Positions 35,401 to 44,996 of a stretch of 64,000 nt of DNA are shown piece after piece. The notes beneath the pieces were generated by a model. It was not told the origin of the DNA. It was given only the letters and a program-made list of their open reading frames with translations, and searched no databases. Location of the stretch: contig VXAU01003708.1 in the NCBI GenBank assembly GCA_013399695.1, positions 346,266 to 410,265 of the forward strand, written 5' to 3'. Numbering within the stretch: position 1 is the stretch's first letter; each line of letters opens with the position of its first letter. A program made the translations under genes and the position numbers. Source of the stretch: Formicarius rufipectus (Eukaryota > Chordata > Aves > Passeriformes > Formicariidae).

Positions 35401-38400
35401 CGCTCCAGCAGCGGCGGCGAGGCTGCTGCAGCTCTGCAGTTCACACAGGTGTAACTCTGAGCTGTAAGTTTTACAGGGAATATCCTGAGTGGTAAGTGTC
35501 TCTTACATACAGTTTGCTCTGCCTCTGTGCACCTCTCATTAGCATTATGTGGCTGCTTCAAGGTCAGGCTGGGAGCCCGATGCACCGAACAAGGTTTCAA
35601 AACCAGAGTGTCAGGTTGTTGTGGTTTGCATCCCACAAGCCCTTTGCTCCCTGCTCCCTGGGATGGGGGAGAGAATCTGGGAAAAAAAGGTAAAACTTGT
35701 GGATGAGATAAAAATGGTCTATTAGGACAGAAAAGAAAGGGGAAATAATAATAATGATAAAAGAATCTATAAACCAAGAGATCCACAATGCAGTTATTCA
35801 CCACCCACTGACTGATGCCCAGTCAGACTCCTGAGCCAGCTTCCCCCAGTTTTATTGTTCAACACGATGCCATATGATCTGGAATATCCCCCTGGCCAGT
35901 TGGAGTCAGCAGTTCTGGGTTTGTCTCCTCCCAGCTTCTTGTACCCCCCAACCTCCTCACTGGCAAGGCAGCACAAGAACTAAAAAGTTCTTGATTTAAA
36001 TCAACAAGCAAACTATCAGAGTGTTATCAGCATTATTCCCTTCCTAAATCCAAAAATCAGTAGCAGTTACTGGGAAGAAAATTAACTCTATCCCAGTCAA
36101 AACCAGGACATTAAAACATAATTCAACTGATGTTGGCACAATTTTATCTGCTTCCTCCTGTCATCTCAGTCTTGAACAGGGATGACTGTCCTCACTTCCC
36201 AGAAGCCTTAACAGTTCAGATTTTTTTTTTTTTTGTGACACTGCTGGAGGCATAGCTTAATTCACAAGCTCTAGCCCTGATTTGTATGAGTTTAAAGGGT
36301 TGCACATTTGCTTTTCTGTCTGTGAGAGATCACTGTAGATGAGGGGAGAGGAGGTGGGGTGGGGTGCTCAGCTCCAGAAAGCCCACCAAGCGCCAGAGCT
36401 TTGCAGCCTGTTGGCTTCTTCTTGAGTTCTTCCAGTTGAAAGGGGCCAAGTGTCTCAGGAGGGGGAAATTTCATCTTCCAAGTTATTTCATCTTGCCCAG
36501 ATATTCTTATAAAGACAAAAGCATTTACATGGAAGGATGCTTGAAAACCCTGTCTCAGCACCCACCCCAAATCAGAAGCTCATTCTCATAGCTTGCAGCA
36601 ACTTGTTCTCACCCACGTGCAGAGCCAGTTTGAGAACTCCCATCCTCTTAGCAAACACCAAATGATTTATCACAGACAGAGATGTTTGGAAAGTTTAGCA
36701 AAGGGCTGCTTTTGGGAGGTTACAAGGTTAACTACCGAAGTTGTATGGAACTTGGAGCTGATGCATGGCAATTAATCAAGAAACTACATTCTGCATCTTT
36801 TTGAGAGCCCCCACATCGCGCTGCATCAGGGGGTAACAGGCACACAGAGAGGGCAAAGCAGTTCTGCTGGTCAAAATGCAAATTATTTCATATTGAACAA
36901 AAAAATGAGCACAGAATAAATGCTGGCAGAAGAGGGCCATGGTGTGTAATGCTCTTCAAAGCAAGGGAAAGGCCTCCGAATTCTGAACACACCTTGAGCA
37001 CATGCAGAAAAAAAAGCAACACTAATTGTTGCTCCCATCATGTGTGAGCTTTAATTCCATTCAAAAACATCCATGTTCAAGGCAAAGGTCCTTGTTCACA
37101 TGGTCAGTAATTTGCAGCAGGGCTTTTGGGTCTTTCAGAGTTCAGATAACTCAGTTATCATCTTCTTTCCACCCTTCATATTGGCATATGCTAACCCAAG
37201 AGTTTTAGTCAATAAAAGCAGTAGTGGGTGAGTTGAGATGCCATGGGTGGGAGTGGTCTAGAACTGATGCATCAGCTTAATTTATTAAGACAAATGTAAT
37301 GCCATCTACCAGCGCTGCTTATGTGTTTTTATCAAAATGCTGTGAGTTGGAGTTTGCCTGCTGAGCCTTACACAAACCCAGTGATTGCCTTTCACCCAGG
37401 GTTCAGTGTTATCCAACCCCACAGGCTGGAATTGCCTGCCTTTGTGACTACTGACATTTAGCCCTGATTTTTGCCTCTCTCCCTCCATGAGAGTCAGCAA
37501 CTCAGTGACACTCAGCACCGACACGGCACTAATTATGGATTGGTGCTTTGCACTGGATCTGTTTAACAAGGTCCTAATGGCAGCCAGAAAACTCCAAGAA
37601 GAGACGCTGTGAGTGTAAATCCCAACAGCTGGACTGACTTGATTTGACTCCCATGGGTTTAAAGCACTTTACATCCACTGGGGATTTGTCCTTAAGTGGC
37701 TTTCACCGAGCTGGTGAGGGGCAGAGCCACTGAGCACACAGCACTAACAAGCTTGAACATTGTAATTAGCAAGCCGATCATTTTCTGTCTCTGACTGACA
37801 TGTGACATCTCTGAAACACTTTCAAAAGCTTCAGATTTTGAAAGTGGTGGGTGTTCTGAATTTTGGGATGCACCTGTGATCACATCCACACAAACATCAG
37901 TTAGACAATGTGATGTGTTTGCTTCAGACTACGGATAATTTAAAAATTATCATGAATAATTTGTTTCAAGAAGCTATATATAATATGTTACATAAAATCT
38001 ATTATGCACTCATATATTATATCATATAATGTCATATAAAACAATTTAATATGTTACATTATCTTGTACCACATAGTGTGTTATACAAAATATTATAAAA
38101 CATATTTATATATTATATTCTACAGAACACATAATATATTATTAATTATATAATCTCTTATAATTATATGACCTATATTGGTATTATAGTGCACAAGAAT
38201 ATAAACACACATATATGTGTAATATATGAATGTGCACATGTGTATATGATTATTTTTCTTTCTTAAGAAGAGCCAAATATTGCATGTCTGTGTTAAATAC
38301 ATTGGTTTTGGCTTTGCCCAAATATGGAGCCTTTTACATTTCTTTATTTCTTTTGATTTTCTCCATTGTTTTCCAGTAGCCTCGCTGCAAATAGAGTTAG

Positions 38401-41400
38401 ATGGCAAAATGCATATATAGAGTTCTGTGGTATAGGTGGCTAAATTCTTGCTGTTCCCTACCTCCTATCGTGGAAAATGTCAAATGGTTCGTCTCAATGC
38501 AGGGAATTGTCTGTGTGTTGCCCAAGCTATCTTAATTTGGGAAGAATAAATAATTTTCTCTTTCTGAACCCCTCATAGTCCCACACCCACAGAAGCAGTT
38601 GGCGTACAACGTCTCCAAAGCCGGGGTTGTAAAACTAACACAGACTTTGGGAACGGAGTGGATTGACAGAGGAGTAAAAGTCAACTGCATTTCCCCGTAA
38701 GTAAAACACAGTCTCGTTCTGAAACTACAAAGAGAATGAAATGTTCCACCAAGCTCATATGAACACTGTCTCAGCAAATAAAGTTTCTAATTAGCAGGTG
38801 GATTGCATCCCTTTTTATGTTGTCTTTTCCTTAACAAAGGTTTAAATACTTAAAACCAAGCCTGCTCTGTTGCTGTGTATACTCAGGGATTTAAGGAGAG
38901 GTTTTAGCATTTGATAATAGGTTTTCCAATAATGTGAAGGGTAGTTTTTAGCATTTCTCTTCCAGATGAAATATTTCCTTAGTCTGTCCAAGCTTCTGTG
39001 GATAAAGAAAAGGTTTTTGACACTTAATAGACAATACTTCTTTCCCCTTTTCAGTTGAGACAAATATATAGGTACTTTAAAAGCTACTTTGTATTGCTGT
39101 AATTGAGCTACTGTTCAGCTGTGACAATCACAGGAGGCTAGGTGTAGTTTTATAAATATATGTTTTATTACTAATTAATTTTTCCTTATTTTTAGAGACT
39201 TCAAGCTCTATGTTTTATGGTATTTATTGACAAAGAAAAGTTTTACTAGATACATTTAGTCTCTTTCTTTTTCTCACACACATACCCAACCCAGTCATTT
39301 TATTAAACAATTAGCAGTGCATGATAGTGCAGAGCAGAAACCCAAGTGGGGAGTGTTAATTGGAAGCGGTCAAATTCTGTAGACCATTGAAGTCAATCAG
39401 AGTAAGTAAGAAGGGCAGGATTTTAACCCAGGAGTTAAATTGTAATAATGAAGATAATAATGTACATCAAATTAGGGAAAACAAATTACATATTTTAATC
39501 CACAAAGTGGAGTTAAAAAAAAAGAAATAAATCACAGAGCTCAATGGCAAGTGCCTCTGTTTTTACTGTCGGTCTGCTCTCCCCTCACTTGTGCTAGCTG
39601 TCTTCCTTATGATTATTTATTACTAATTATGCCAGTGACTCCAGCCATCACTCCATGTGATCCACAGATTCTTTCAACAGCATCTTACTTCCTAATGGGA
39701 TTTTCCCCATGCCAATGCTAGCAGCACTGTTACAGTGTTCCCACAACTAGCACTAGTGAATTTACACTGGCTTTCGGGAGCCAGGGGAGATGAAGGGAAT
39801 TAGGGAAGCTCAGCAGGACCTGGCAGGAATTGTGTCTGAAAACACACAGGTAATCTGTACCAGCAGAGGTGGGATAGTAGAGCTGCATTCACAGCAATTT
39901 CAGATGAGAGGGCTTTTCAAGGAGGAATTACCCATTTCAAGGGGGCTTACAGAAATTTAAAAAATAGATTCCAAGTTATCAAAACACATTGTTTGGTACA
40001 ATGTGGGAGCATACAGTCATATTGGAAGAAGTTGTGTTTCTGGATGCAGTTGTCAGAGCATGGAGAAGAAAAAAATGTTTCTCTTTCTGCTTTTCAAACC
40101 CAAATAGAGTTGCATTTTGATCCTCCTCACCTGTCTTAAACGCTAGCTCTCATCTCAAAATCCTACAACAGAAGGGGGTGTTTCTTTGTGGAGGAACAGA
40201 CAGAAAGGACACATAGAGGGCAAATGTTTTGCTGTCTTTGAGGTCCCCTGTTCTGGACAAAGCAGCTTCCCCTAACGCAGCTGGGAAGCCAGACTGATGC
40301 CCTCCAGAGTTGGACAGAGTTTTCCTCCTGTCAATTCACACCTCTGGCTGACCCCCTCATGACAGGGCTGCCTGGGGAGCTTTTGGGCAGTTCAGAGAAA
40401 GGAGCCTGCAGTGATTCTTAGAGTTCAGATGCCTCATCATCATAAGCAATATACTTCAGTGTGAGTAACTATTCATGGTTACATTTCTGCCTGTGTAAGA
40501 TGTGAAATTGCATTCCAGTTCAGATTTAGACCCATTCCAAGAACTGGGGATCCCACCAGTGTCATTGTGTCTTGACACGACTCACCAAGACACAGGGGCA
40601 TCTTGAACCCACTTGTTCTGAGTACCCAGCACTGGACAGTAGCCTCAGTGCTACAGCACACTTGTCAATGCCATTGCAGTACTTTGAGGGGTTGAAACAT
40701 CTTCCAAAAGCACAAATCTTGCTCAACATGGATGTGCAACCTAGCACATAGTCATCTTCTAACAGGAGGAGATTTTTGAGGAGTGTGAGGAGTACAGATG
40801 TAAATAGGGCATGATGGTACTCCAAGATCATCTCTGGATAGGTAAAATATCTGTGTCCTTAAGTACTTTGTCCCTGCTACTCATGGTTGCACTAATGCTT
40901 TAAGGCACTCTCAATGTGTCTCTGTCTGAAGGTCCTAATGCTCCAGTCTGGCCTTAGACATTATTTCACCATGCAAACCTTCTGGCCTTTTCCCCCTCTT
41001 CCTATCTGGTCACTTTTTATCAACTTAATTTCTTAATGAGTGCATAAAACTTATGCAGACCAATGCATAAAAGTTAGCAATGCATAAAATGTTATGGCAG
41101 AGTTCTTAGAATAATTTAGTGCATTTATAAAATTGAAGATTCAGGCTTCTCTTGCTGGCCAAGCAAGCCTGGGCAGGAGGTTGATGAGACTCCATGGATG
41201 TTTTGGCTGACTTATCTTGTTGCTATCGTGGAAACTGTGCTCAGCCCTTCTGCCACCCTCCAGTGCCATCTCCTCATAACCTGCTGAACAGCTGAGGCCA
41301 AGACAATTAAGGTGCTGGAGTCTTCCTGGAAGGGATGTGGGGGTCAGGCTGCAGAGAGGACCTGGTTGTGAATAGGGACCTTTACAGAGCACTGAAGTCT

Positions 41401-44400
41401 GTTGGGTGTGATGGAGGAGGAGAGTTTGGACAGTGCTTGGTTTTTGGCATGGAACACTTTTTTTTCTCCTTAAAAAAAACTAATTGCTGCTCCCTTCTTG
41501 GTTTGCAAGACATATGATGCCACAATGTGATAACCTTTTCAGATGGGCAGCTGGAAGATGATCTTAAAGTCAACTTGAAGTCAGGCCAGCTTGTTGGAGA
41601 CCTAGTGAAACTCAGCAGTCCTGGGGGATGAACCATGTTCCCCACTGATGGGTTGCAAAGATATGGGTTTGGGCAAAGAGGCTTTGTGTACCCTGCATCT
41701 TGCCCTGGTCCTCTGGGGCAGCATGAAAGCAGCTACACTGTGCTGTGTCCATGGGTAGCCCAGTGGGTATACGCAGTCAGAAAGCACACAGGGCAGAATC
41801 ACTTCAGGTTTTGGGTACACCCCATCGGGGGGAAGGAGAGGCAGAGCAGGCAGGAGAAGGAGCACCCCAGTATCACCTGAAGGCATCCCAATTAAGCAGC
41901 ATTACTATCCCCATTAAGCAGCAGTCGTTGCTGGTAAGTATCTTTGGACTTAAATCTTAATTCCTTGGGAGATGTCCCAATTAAGTGGATCTTGTGATTA
42001 AACACTTCCTGATTAAGTGGAGTGTACTTAACTCATTCAAATTAATAACTCATCTGAAAGAAATCAAGTTACACACAGATGGAATCTTTTTTTGCTCTCA
42101 TTTGGGGATTGAGCACACGTAACAATTCGAGTTAAGTATCTGGTAAGTGATATTTTTCCTAATGCATCTCTCGAAGTGGAAATGTTTTAGGCAATTGTTT
42201 TTGTGTTTTTTTTTTTTTTTTGGGTTGGTTGGTTTTTTTTGTTTTTGCTTTTGCTTTTGTTTTGGGGTGTTTTTCCCTCTGATGTCTCAAATCGTCCTGT
42301 GTATCAATAATGAAATATTGATGCTCCTATCTAACGTTAAGGAACCAGCAGTTTGATATTACATTGACATGCAACAGAAAGTACTGATAGGCTCAGCACT
42401 GCATACGAGATGAGGTAGGGAATTAATGCATTGGCAGTTGTCTTTGCTGGAACTGGTTAGAAGCCAAGTAAAATCTGCCTAAAAGGGTTCGACAACACTA
42501 AATTGCCCAACTTGGCACCAAAGCTTCCTCAGAAGATGTGTAGTATCAATGACATGCCTAATATTTATAGTGCCATCAGTATGTGTGTTTGCAACTTTTA
42601 AGTTTTGTGCTATATTTTTTTCTCATTTCTACGACAGAAATTTGTAGTGAAGTTTGGTTACACATCTAAATTTTTGCTACTTGAAGTGAATGTAAAGAAA
42701 GGTCCAGTGACAGCCACAGAGAGGCAATTCACAGGCTGCAGTTATCAGACCAAAGATCATTTTTCTGAACAGATTGAAAAATGTCCTCTTTTTAGCAAAA
42801 TCTGTTGCGCTGGAGGATTGTGGGTCTTACTCCCTAATCTGCATTCCCTTGGGGTTAAATCGTATCTGTAAATGAAAAAAAAAAAAAAAAAAAATCACAT
42901 GGATCTTATTCTGGTCTCTGGTAGTGTAAAGCCAGAATGATGATGATGGTGATGGTTTTGTAAGCATGGTGAGAGGCACTTATGGGAAAGGAGCCCAATA
43001 TATTTCATGTCTGCTGCTCAAAGCACATTTCCCTCTGAAGAAAACCAGTTCTCAAGGAGCTTGGGAATGCAAGGAGGGAGAGCAGGGGACTGTGCTTGAA
43101 GGAAATAAGCAAAACATCCACAGTCCTGCACTGGAATGTGCTTGATTTTGTTACATTGCCTGAACTTAAATGAGCTGCATTGCTCAGTGTTTCTGAACTG
43201 TTCTGCTCTTTACTGACAATCACAATAAAAAATAAAACTGATTTAAATCCTGCCTGATTAGTGCAAACAGAAATGTTTGGAGGAAAATCTGAATTAGTTC
43301 CACTTCGTAACAGAGTAAATAGCGGATTTCAGCCTTCATTTAAAACAAAAGGTAGATCTCATACCCAGAATCCAGTCTGGCTCAAAAAATTATTTCCTTG
43401 GAAGTCTAAATTGGGATGCCAATGAAGTTTCAGAACAAAACGGGTATTTTTATACTTTGTTCATTTCATATTTATCACTAGCTTGTTTGCTAATTTTCAT
43501 TTGCAAGAGGCAATTCTTCCAGCTAACTGGCTGCCTCAATGGGCCACTGATTTCTTTGAAGTGACAGTCTGTAAATATGCATAAAAAAGAGATGCAATTA
43601 GCGTGTGTGTGGTTCAGTGCAGCCTGATTTCATTGGCAAGTTTACCCACAGTGTTGATAAGCTACATTATCTAGAAAATTGGCCGCTGAAAAACAGCACC
43701 TCTGATTGCCAGCAAAGGTTCCAGATAACAGGGTGCTGAAGAGAAATATAATTGAGGTTGAATATGTTAACCAAGGTGTCGCATGCTCCTTAGAAGCGCT
43801 AATTTATCAGCATGTTGGAATTTTTATTAACATTTGGAATGCATTTCTACCACACTAATGAAGTGGAATTGGCAGTTCAGGTTTTAGTTATTGTCATTTC
43901 TGAGAAGTTAAATGTAATTTCTCGTTAGACACAGTTATGTAAATATATTTGTTCAGGGGCTAAAAAATTATACATTTTGCAAAATACAAATATGTTGTTA
44001 AGGAGGAGTATGACCAATCAGTTGCAGTTAAAGTCATAAAAGCCAGGCAAATGTTCACCCTGCATTGTGCTTCCTGCAGCATCAGTCATTTTTAGGGCAC
44101 CTGAGAAAAATGAACTTAGCAGAGTTTTAATGTATGGTGATGCCATGCGTTAATGTAAAAGAGGCAAAACAGGTAAATCGGTGTGATTTGTTGGGGTGTT
44201 GGTTTAAGGGGGGTTGCACTGGTTGTGCTCTGCTTATCTCTGTCTCTCCTTTTTTTTGTGTGGAAAGTGTCTGGTGCCCGGAAGGGTGCTGGCTTTTTTT
44301 CCCCTCATTTTTTTGACATATGGGAAGTTGGTCTGTTTTCAGTTTCTGTGCTGTCCACAAACATTCTGTGTGACATTCATGCTGCAGAGTGACAAGAAGA

Positions 44401-44996
44401 GAAACTGGTAGAAGGACAACAGTTCCCAAGAGATGCGACAGATCCAAATCAAGGCGCTTTCAATTCCAATGCTGTGCTTGCTTTCTAGGAAAAAAAAAAA
44501 ACCAAACTGGTGATTATGAGCAACCTAAAAGTAAGGGGGCTCTGCTATCAGCTAAGAAGATAATATGTGTGTTCTTTAAAAAAAACTTTTAAGATGGCCA
44601 TCAGTAGTGAAAGGCAATATTAGGAAAGAAGCGCTATGGAAGTTTGCGTCCTGACTTTCAGCAGAGGCAGGGCAGGTCTGATGTGCTCCTCTCACCTCCT
44701 TTGTGCTATTGCACGGTTTTCCTTCTGAATTAACATCTCCACCACCTCTAAGTGCTGCCTTTTCTCCTTGCTAAACCCCTTGGGTGTGTGCGCATTGCAG
44801 GGGCATCGTGGACACGCCGCTCATCCGCTCCGAGGAGCTGCGGCCGCTGGTGCAGCGCTGGATGGGTGACATTCCTGCTGGGAGGCTGGCACAGACCACC
44901 GACCTGCAGGCTGCTGTCGTCTACTTGGCCTCCGAAGCCTCAGACTACATGACAGGCCATAATCTGGTCATTGAGGGTGGCCAGAGCCTCTGGTGA
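11404..44996 (+). CDS. MT-Ox: MT-Ox: fused O-methyltransferase / short-chain dehydrogenase, about eleven exons
   Basis: In fish MT-Ox turns 2-epi-5-epi-valiolone into gadusol using S-adenosylmethionine and NAD. Here the proposed exons are 11404-11419, 15482-15641, an uncertain third exon near 17284-17442, 18392-18624, 25621-25857, 26471-26548, 27743-27959, 32679-32887, 33413-33485, 38579-38696 and 44801-44996. Exons 4-11 join in perfect phase and end in EGGQSLW-TGA. Exons 4-6 form a cation-dependent O-methyltransferase fold; exons 7-11 form a complete SDR domain. Phase requires an exon between 2 and 4. Taking 17284-17423 keeps an open frame (558 residues) but does not resemble the family. The methyltransferase has lost most expected ligand residues, whereas the SDR motifs are all present. 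From ATG 18406, exons 4-11 alone give a 448-codon open frame. The identity is firm; intactness of the N-terminal half is not. Confidence 0.85.
13786..14100 (-). repeat. CR1 LINE 3' fragment in MT-Ox intron 1
   Basis: Starts 'caatcatagaatggattgg' and continues through 'cttaaagatcatcttgttcc', 'ccatgggcagagacaccttc', 'ctgggcaacctgttccagta' and 'tttcttcctaacatctaatc'. These are CR1 3' blocks in reverse complement, so the element is on the minus strand. Confidence 0.9.
14788..14881 (-). repeat. Short CR1 3' end
   Basis: 'atcatagaatggtttgggtt' followed by 'ctgccatgggcagggacacc' and 'ttccaccagagca', then loss of similarity. A very short 5'-truncated CR1 copy on the minus strand. Confidence 0.85.
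15482..15641 (+). CDS. MT-Ox: MT-Ox exon 2 (N-terminal helices)
   Basis: The acceptor is cttccttttccattgcag. The exon reads TPAGYIAENLLKAKEIAF through LGLDPYLDAMATSK. The donor AG|GTACAG leaves in phase 2. This is the helical lead-in of the methyltransferase half (a LLKAKEIA helix, then LD.YL..M). There is no internal stop. Confidence 0.8.
15780..15803 (+). repeat. (TG)n microsatellite
   Basis: A run of about ten TG units (atatgtgtgt...) in MT-Ox intron 2, preceded by imperfect GGAT/ATGG units. Likely length-polymorphic. Confidence 0.9.
17284..17442 (+). pseudogene. MT-Ox: MT-Ox exon 3 region, apparently degraded
   Basis: A good acceptor (ttatttgtttttccag) precedes this segment. Family-like pieces appear only in different frames: KAELGCREHVPVAH (17325-17369 frame), then EWQVGQPRGQNFTRL (17371 frame), then VITNVE (17424-17441 frame), where relatives have one continuous stretch of the type Y.....HDW.......GKT..RL....TGQVEG. 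The expected phase-1 donor after GAAG (17442) is absent (GAAGTCC). The alternative phase-compatible exons 17284-17417 (donor GTAAAG) and 17284-17423 (donor GTTATC) are open in the acceptor's frame but encode sequence unlike the family. I read this as a decayed exon; a genuinely divergent exon is the alternative. Confidence 0.45.
18392..18624 (+). CDS. MT-Ox: MT-Ox exon 4 (SAM-binding motif region, substituted)
   Basis: The acceptor is tgtctttccacag; the exon enters in phase 1 and leaves in phase 0 at GTAATG. It reads QIFRMFVHMIRARKILLIGK, then LKGYSILAIAEELPDDGK, to RVGPVADTLE. This aligns with motif I of cation-dependent O-methyltransferases, (L)EIG.FTGYSAL. The motif acid (EIG) is Leu here, FT is LK, and the acidic residue that follows motif I's strand (IAC-E) is Ala (IFACAEAP). 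The frame is open, so the exon is transcribable, but SAM binding looks compromised. Confidence 0.85.
18625..25620 (+). other. MT-Ox: MT-Ox intron 4
   Basis: A 7.0 kb intron from GTAATG to ttttatccag. Homopolymer T tracts occur at 18823-18880 and 22659-22680. I see no exon, RNA gene or recognisable transposon in it. Non-repetitive stretches such as 21800-22330 may be conserved but cannot be judged from one sequence. Confidence 0.65.
25621..25857 (+). CDS. MT-Ox: MT-Ox exon 5 (metal-binding region of methyltransferase)
   Basis: 79 codons, phase 0 at both ends (acceptor ttttatccag, donor CAG|GTTAGT). It contains FDIVFIDADQKNAVHYYSFV and ICVENTLMKGQVYL, matching VFIDADK...Y and the DN metal pair in class I O-methyltransferases. 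The first Asp (DAD) and the Asn are kept; the Lys is Gln and the second metal Asp is Glu. The exon ends in DPRVEQ as in relatives. Confidence 0.9.
26471..26548 (+). CDS. MT-Ox: MT-Ox exon 6 (end of methyltransferase domain)
   Basis: 26 codons, phase 0, acceptor tatttgcag, donor GTGGGT. It reads VILPVQSGLSIIRKICVPPD through AVIESK, which matches the last strand (VI.P..DGL.I.RR) of the methyltransferase domain. The usual DG is SG. The remainder is the linker to the SDR half. Confidence 0.85.
26549..27742 (+). other. MT-Ox: MT-Ox intron 6
   Basis: 1.2 kb, between GTGGGT and gttttgttgcag. Nothing recognisable. It separates the methyltransferase half from the dehydrogenase half, so it is where an alternative promoter for an SDR-only transcript would be expected, although exon 7 itself has no in-frame ATG. 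Intron 5 (25858-26470) also holds nothing I recognise. Confidence 0.65.
27743..27959 (+). CDS. MT-Ox: MT-Ox exon 7 (SDR Rossmann nucleotide-binding motif)
   Basis: 72 codons plus one base, acceptor gttttgttgcag, donor GTAAGC. Linker KGVVRDDVFWGCHRRRILDR leads into LDGQVAFVTGGGQGIGRAFA, the TGxxxGIG dinucleotide motif of classical SDRs. VAVVDL follows at the second strand, whose Asp prefers NAD over NADP. It is markedly GC- and CpG-rich compared with the flanking introns. Confidence 0.92.
27960..32678 (+). other. MT-Ox: MT-Ox intron 7
   Basis: 4.7 kb, GTAAGC to taatgcag. It includes a 20-base perfect palindrome at 30636-30655 and AT-rich sequence just before exon 8 (32520-32610, repeated ATATAT-type). 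No gene seen. Confidence 0.65.
32679..32887 (+). CDS. MT-Ox: MT-Ox exon 8 (SDR NNAG motif)
   Basis: Phase 1 entry after taatgcag, phase 0 exit at CAG|GTACGT. It encodes IDVSKPEDVQRMVDAVVARW, then GTIHIACNNAGIN and SVNLRGLFLCCQ. NNAG and the NVN-like VNL are standard SDR structural motifs. No degradation was seen. Confidence 0.93.
32888..33412 (+). other. MT-Ox: MT-Ox intron 8
   Basis: 0.5 kb AT-rich intron, GTACGT to tttctgtcacag, with no repeats or genes recognised. Confidence 0.7.
33413..33485 (+). CDS. MT-Ox: MT-Ox exon 9 (SDR catalytic Ser)
   Basis: Acceptor tttctgtcacag, donor G|GTGAGT, exits in phase 1. It encodes AAGRIMLNQGYGKIINTASM and ASLI. INTAS holds the catalytic Ser of the Asn-Ser-Tyr-Lys tetrad. 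Confidence 0.9.
33899..33919. promoter_or_regulatory. Perfect palindrome containing a MARE-like site
   Basis: Two 10-base arms (ACGCTGCTGA and its complement) flank a single A. The centre TGCTGA-A-TCAGCA matches the Maf recognition element except for the middle base. It could bind Maf/NRF2-type bZIP dimers or simply be a chance palindrome. Confidence 0.35.
34151..34228 (+). repeat. Local direct repeat, copy 1
   Basis: About 78 bases from 'aatctagtag' to 'aaatatg', nearly repeated at 35047-35125. The best shared block is the 'atatcatgtccatctgctga' segment followed by 'atgtta.ataaatatg'. The family is not recognised. Confidence 0.75.
35047..35125 (+). repeat. Local direct repeat, copy 2
   Basis: Second copy of the 34151-34228 unit, about 0.9 kb downstream in the same intron, with roughly four fifths of positions identical by eye. 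Both copies share their left edge (aatctagtag) and right edge (aaatatg). Confidence 0.75.
35617..36110 (-). mobile_element. Solo LTR of an avian ERVL-type endogenous retrovirus
   Basis: The 494-base block has TG...CA ends in minus orientation. Its minus-strand start corresponds to the widespread avian LTR opening (tgtcctggttttgactggg). It contains the 'gggatattcca' and 'gttaattttcttcc' blocks, an AATAAT/ATTATT simple tract and a C-rich '...ctctcccccatcccagg' terminus. No internal gag, pol or env sequence flanks it, so it is a solo LTR. A matching 5-base target duplication was not evident. Confidence 0.75.
37960..38260. repeat. AT-rich low-complexity tract
   Basis: About 300 bases dominated by degenerate 'atattatat', 'tgttacat' and 'cataatat' words with very little G+C. 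It is probably a degraded simple-sequence region. It lies about 320 bases upstream of exon 10. Confidence 0.8.
38579..38696 (+). CDS. MT-Ox: MT-Ox exon 10 (SDR YxxxK active site)
   Basis: Acceptor cccctcatag, donor CC|GTAAGT, phase 1 in and phase 2 out. It encodes VPHPQKQLAYNVSKAGVVKL and TQTLGTEWIDRGVKVNCISP. YNVSK is the catalytic YxxxK pair. All bases are consistent with a functional exon. Confidence 0.93.
38697..44800 (+). other. MT-Ox: MT-Ox intron 10
   Basis: 6.1 kb from GTAAGT to tgtgtgcgcattgcag. No exon or recognisable transposon. The 43480-44060 portion is non-repetitive with several homeodomain-like ATTA cores and is a candidate conserved element. The cluster of ATTAAG words at 41890-42020 is listed separately. 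A-runs occur at 42875-42894 and a TG/TTTTG-rich tract at 42196-42270. Confidence 0.6.
41890..42020 (+). promoter_or_regulatory. Cluster of ATTAAG / TTAAGTGG words
   Basis: Four ATTAAG words occur in about 130 bases; two are extended to TTAAGTGG (41981-41988 and 42013-42020), the core preferred by NK2-class homeodomain proteins, spaced 32 bases apart. Weak evidence for a regulatory element inside intron 10. Confidence 0.2.
44801..44996 (+). CDS. MT-Ox: MT-Ox exon 11 (C terminus, stop TGA)
   Basis: Acceptor tgtgtgcgcattgcag. It encodes GIVDTPLIRSEELRPLVQRW, MGDIPAGRLAQTTDLQAAVV and YLASEASDYMTGHNLVIEGG-QSLW, then TGA at 44994-44996. SDYMTGHNLVIEGG is the typical SDR C-terminal signature (S.Y.TG..L.VDGG). 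The exon is GC-rich and complete. Confidence 0.94.

Larger units (their letters stand above)
33486..38578 (+). other. MT-Ox: MT-Ox intron 9
   Basis: 5.1 kb intron, GTGAGT to cccctcatag. It holds a MARE-like palindrome, a local ~78 base duplication, a solo LTR and an AT-rich tract, each listed separately. No exon was found. Confidence 0.7.

Noticed and set aside
37960..38260. AT-rich tract considered as a matrix attachment region or satellite
   Set aside because: Only low complexity can be shown; no regular repeat unit is visible.
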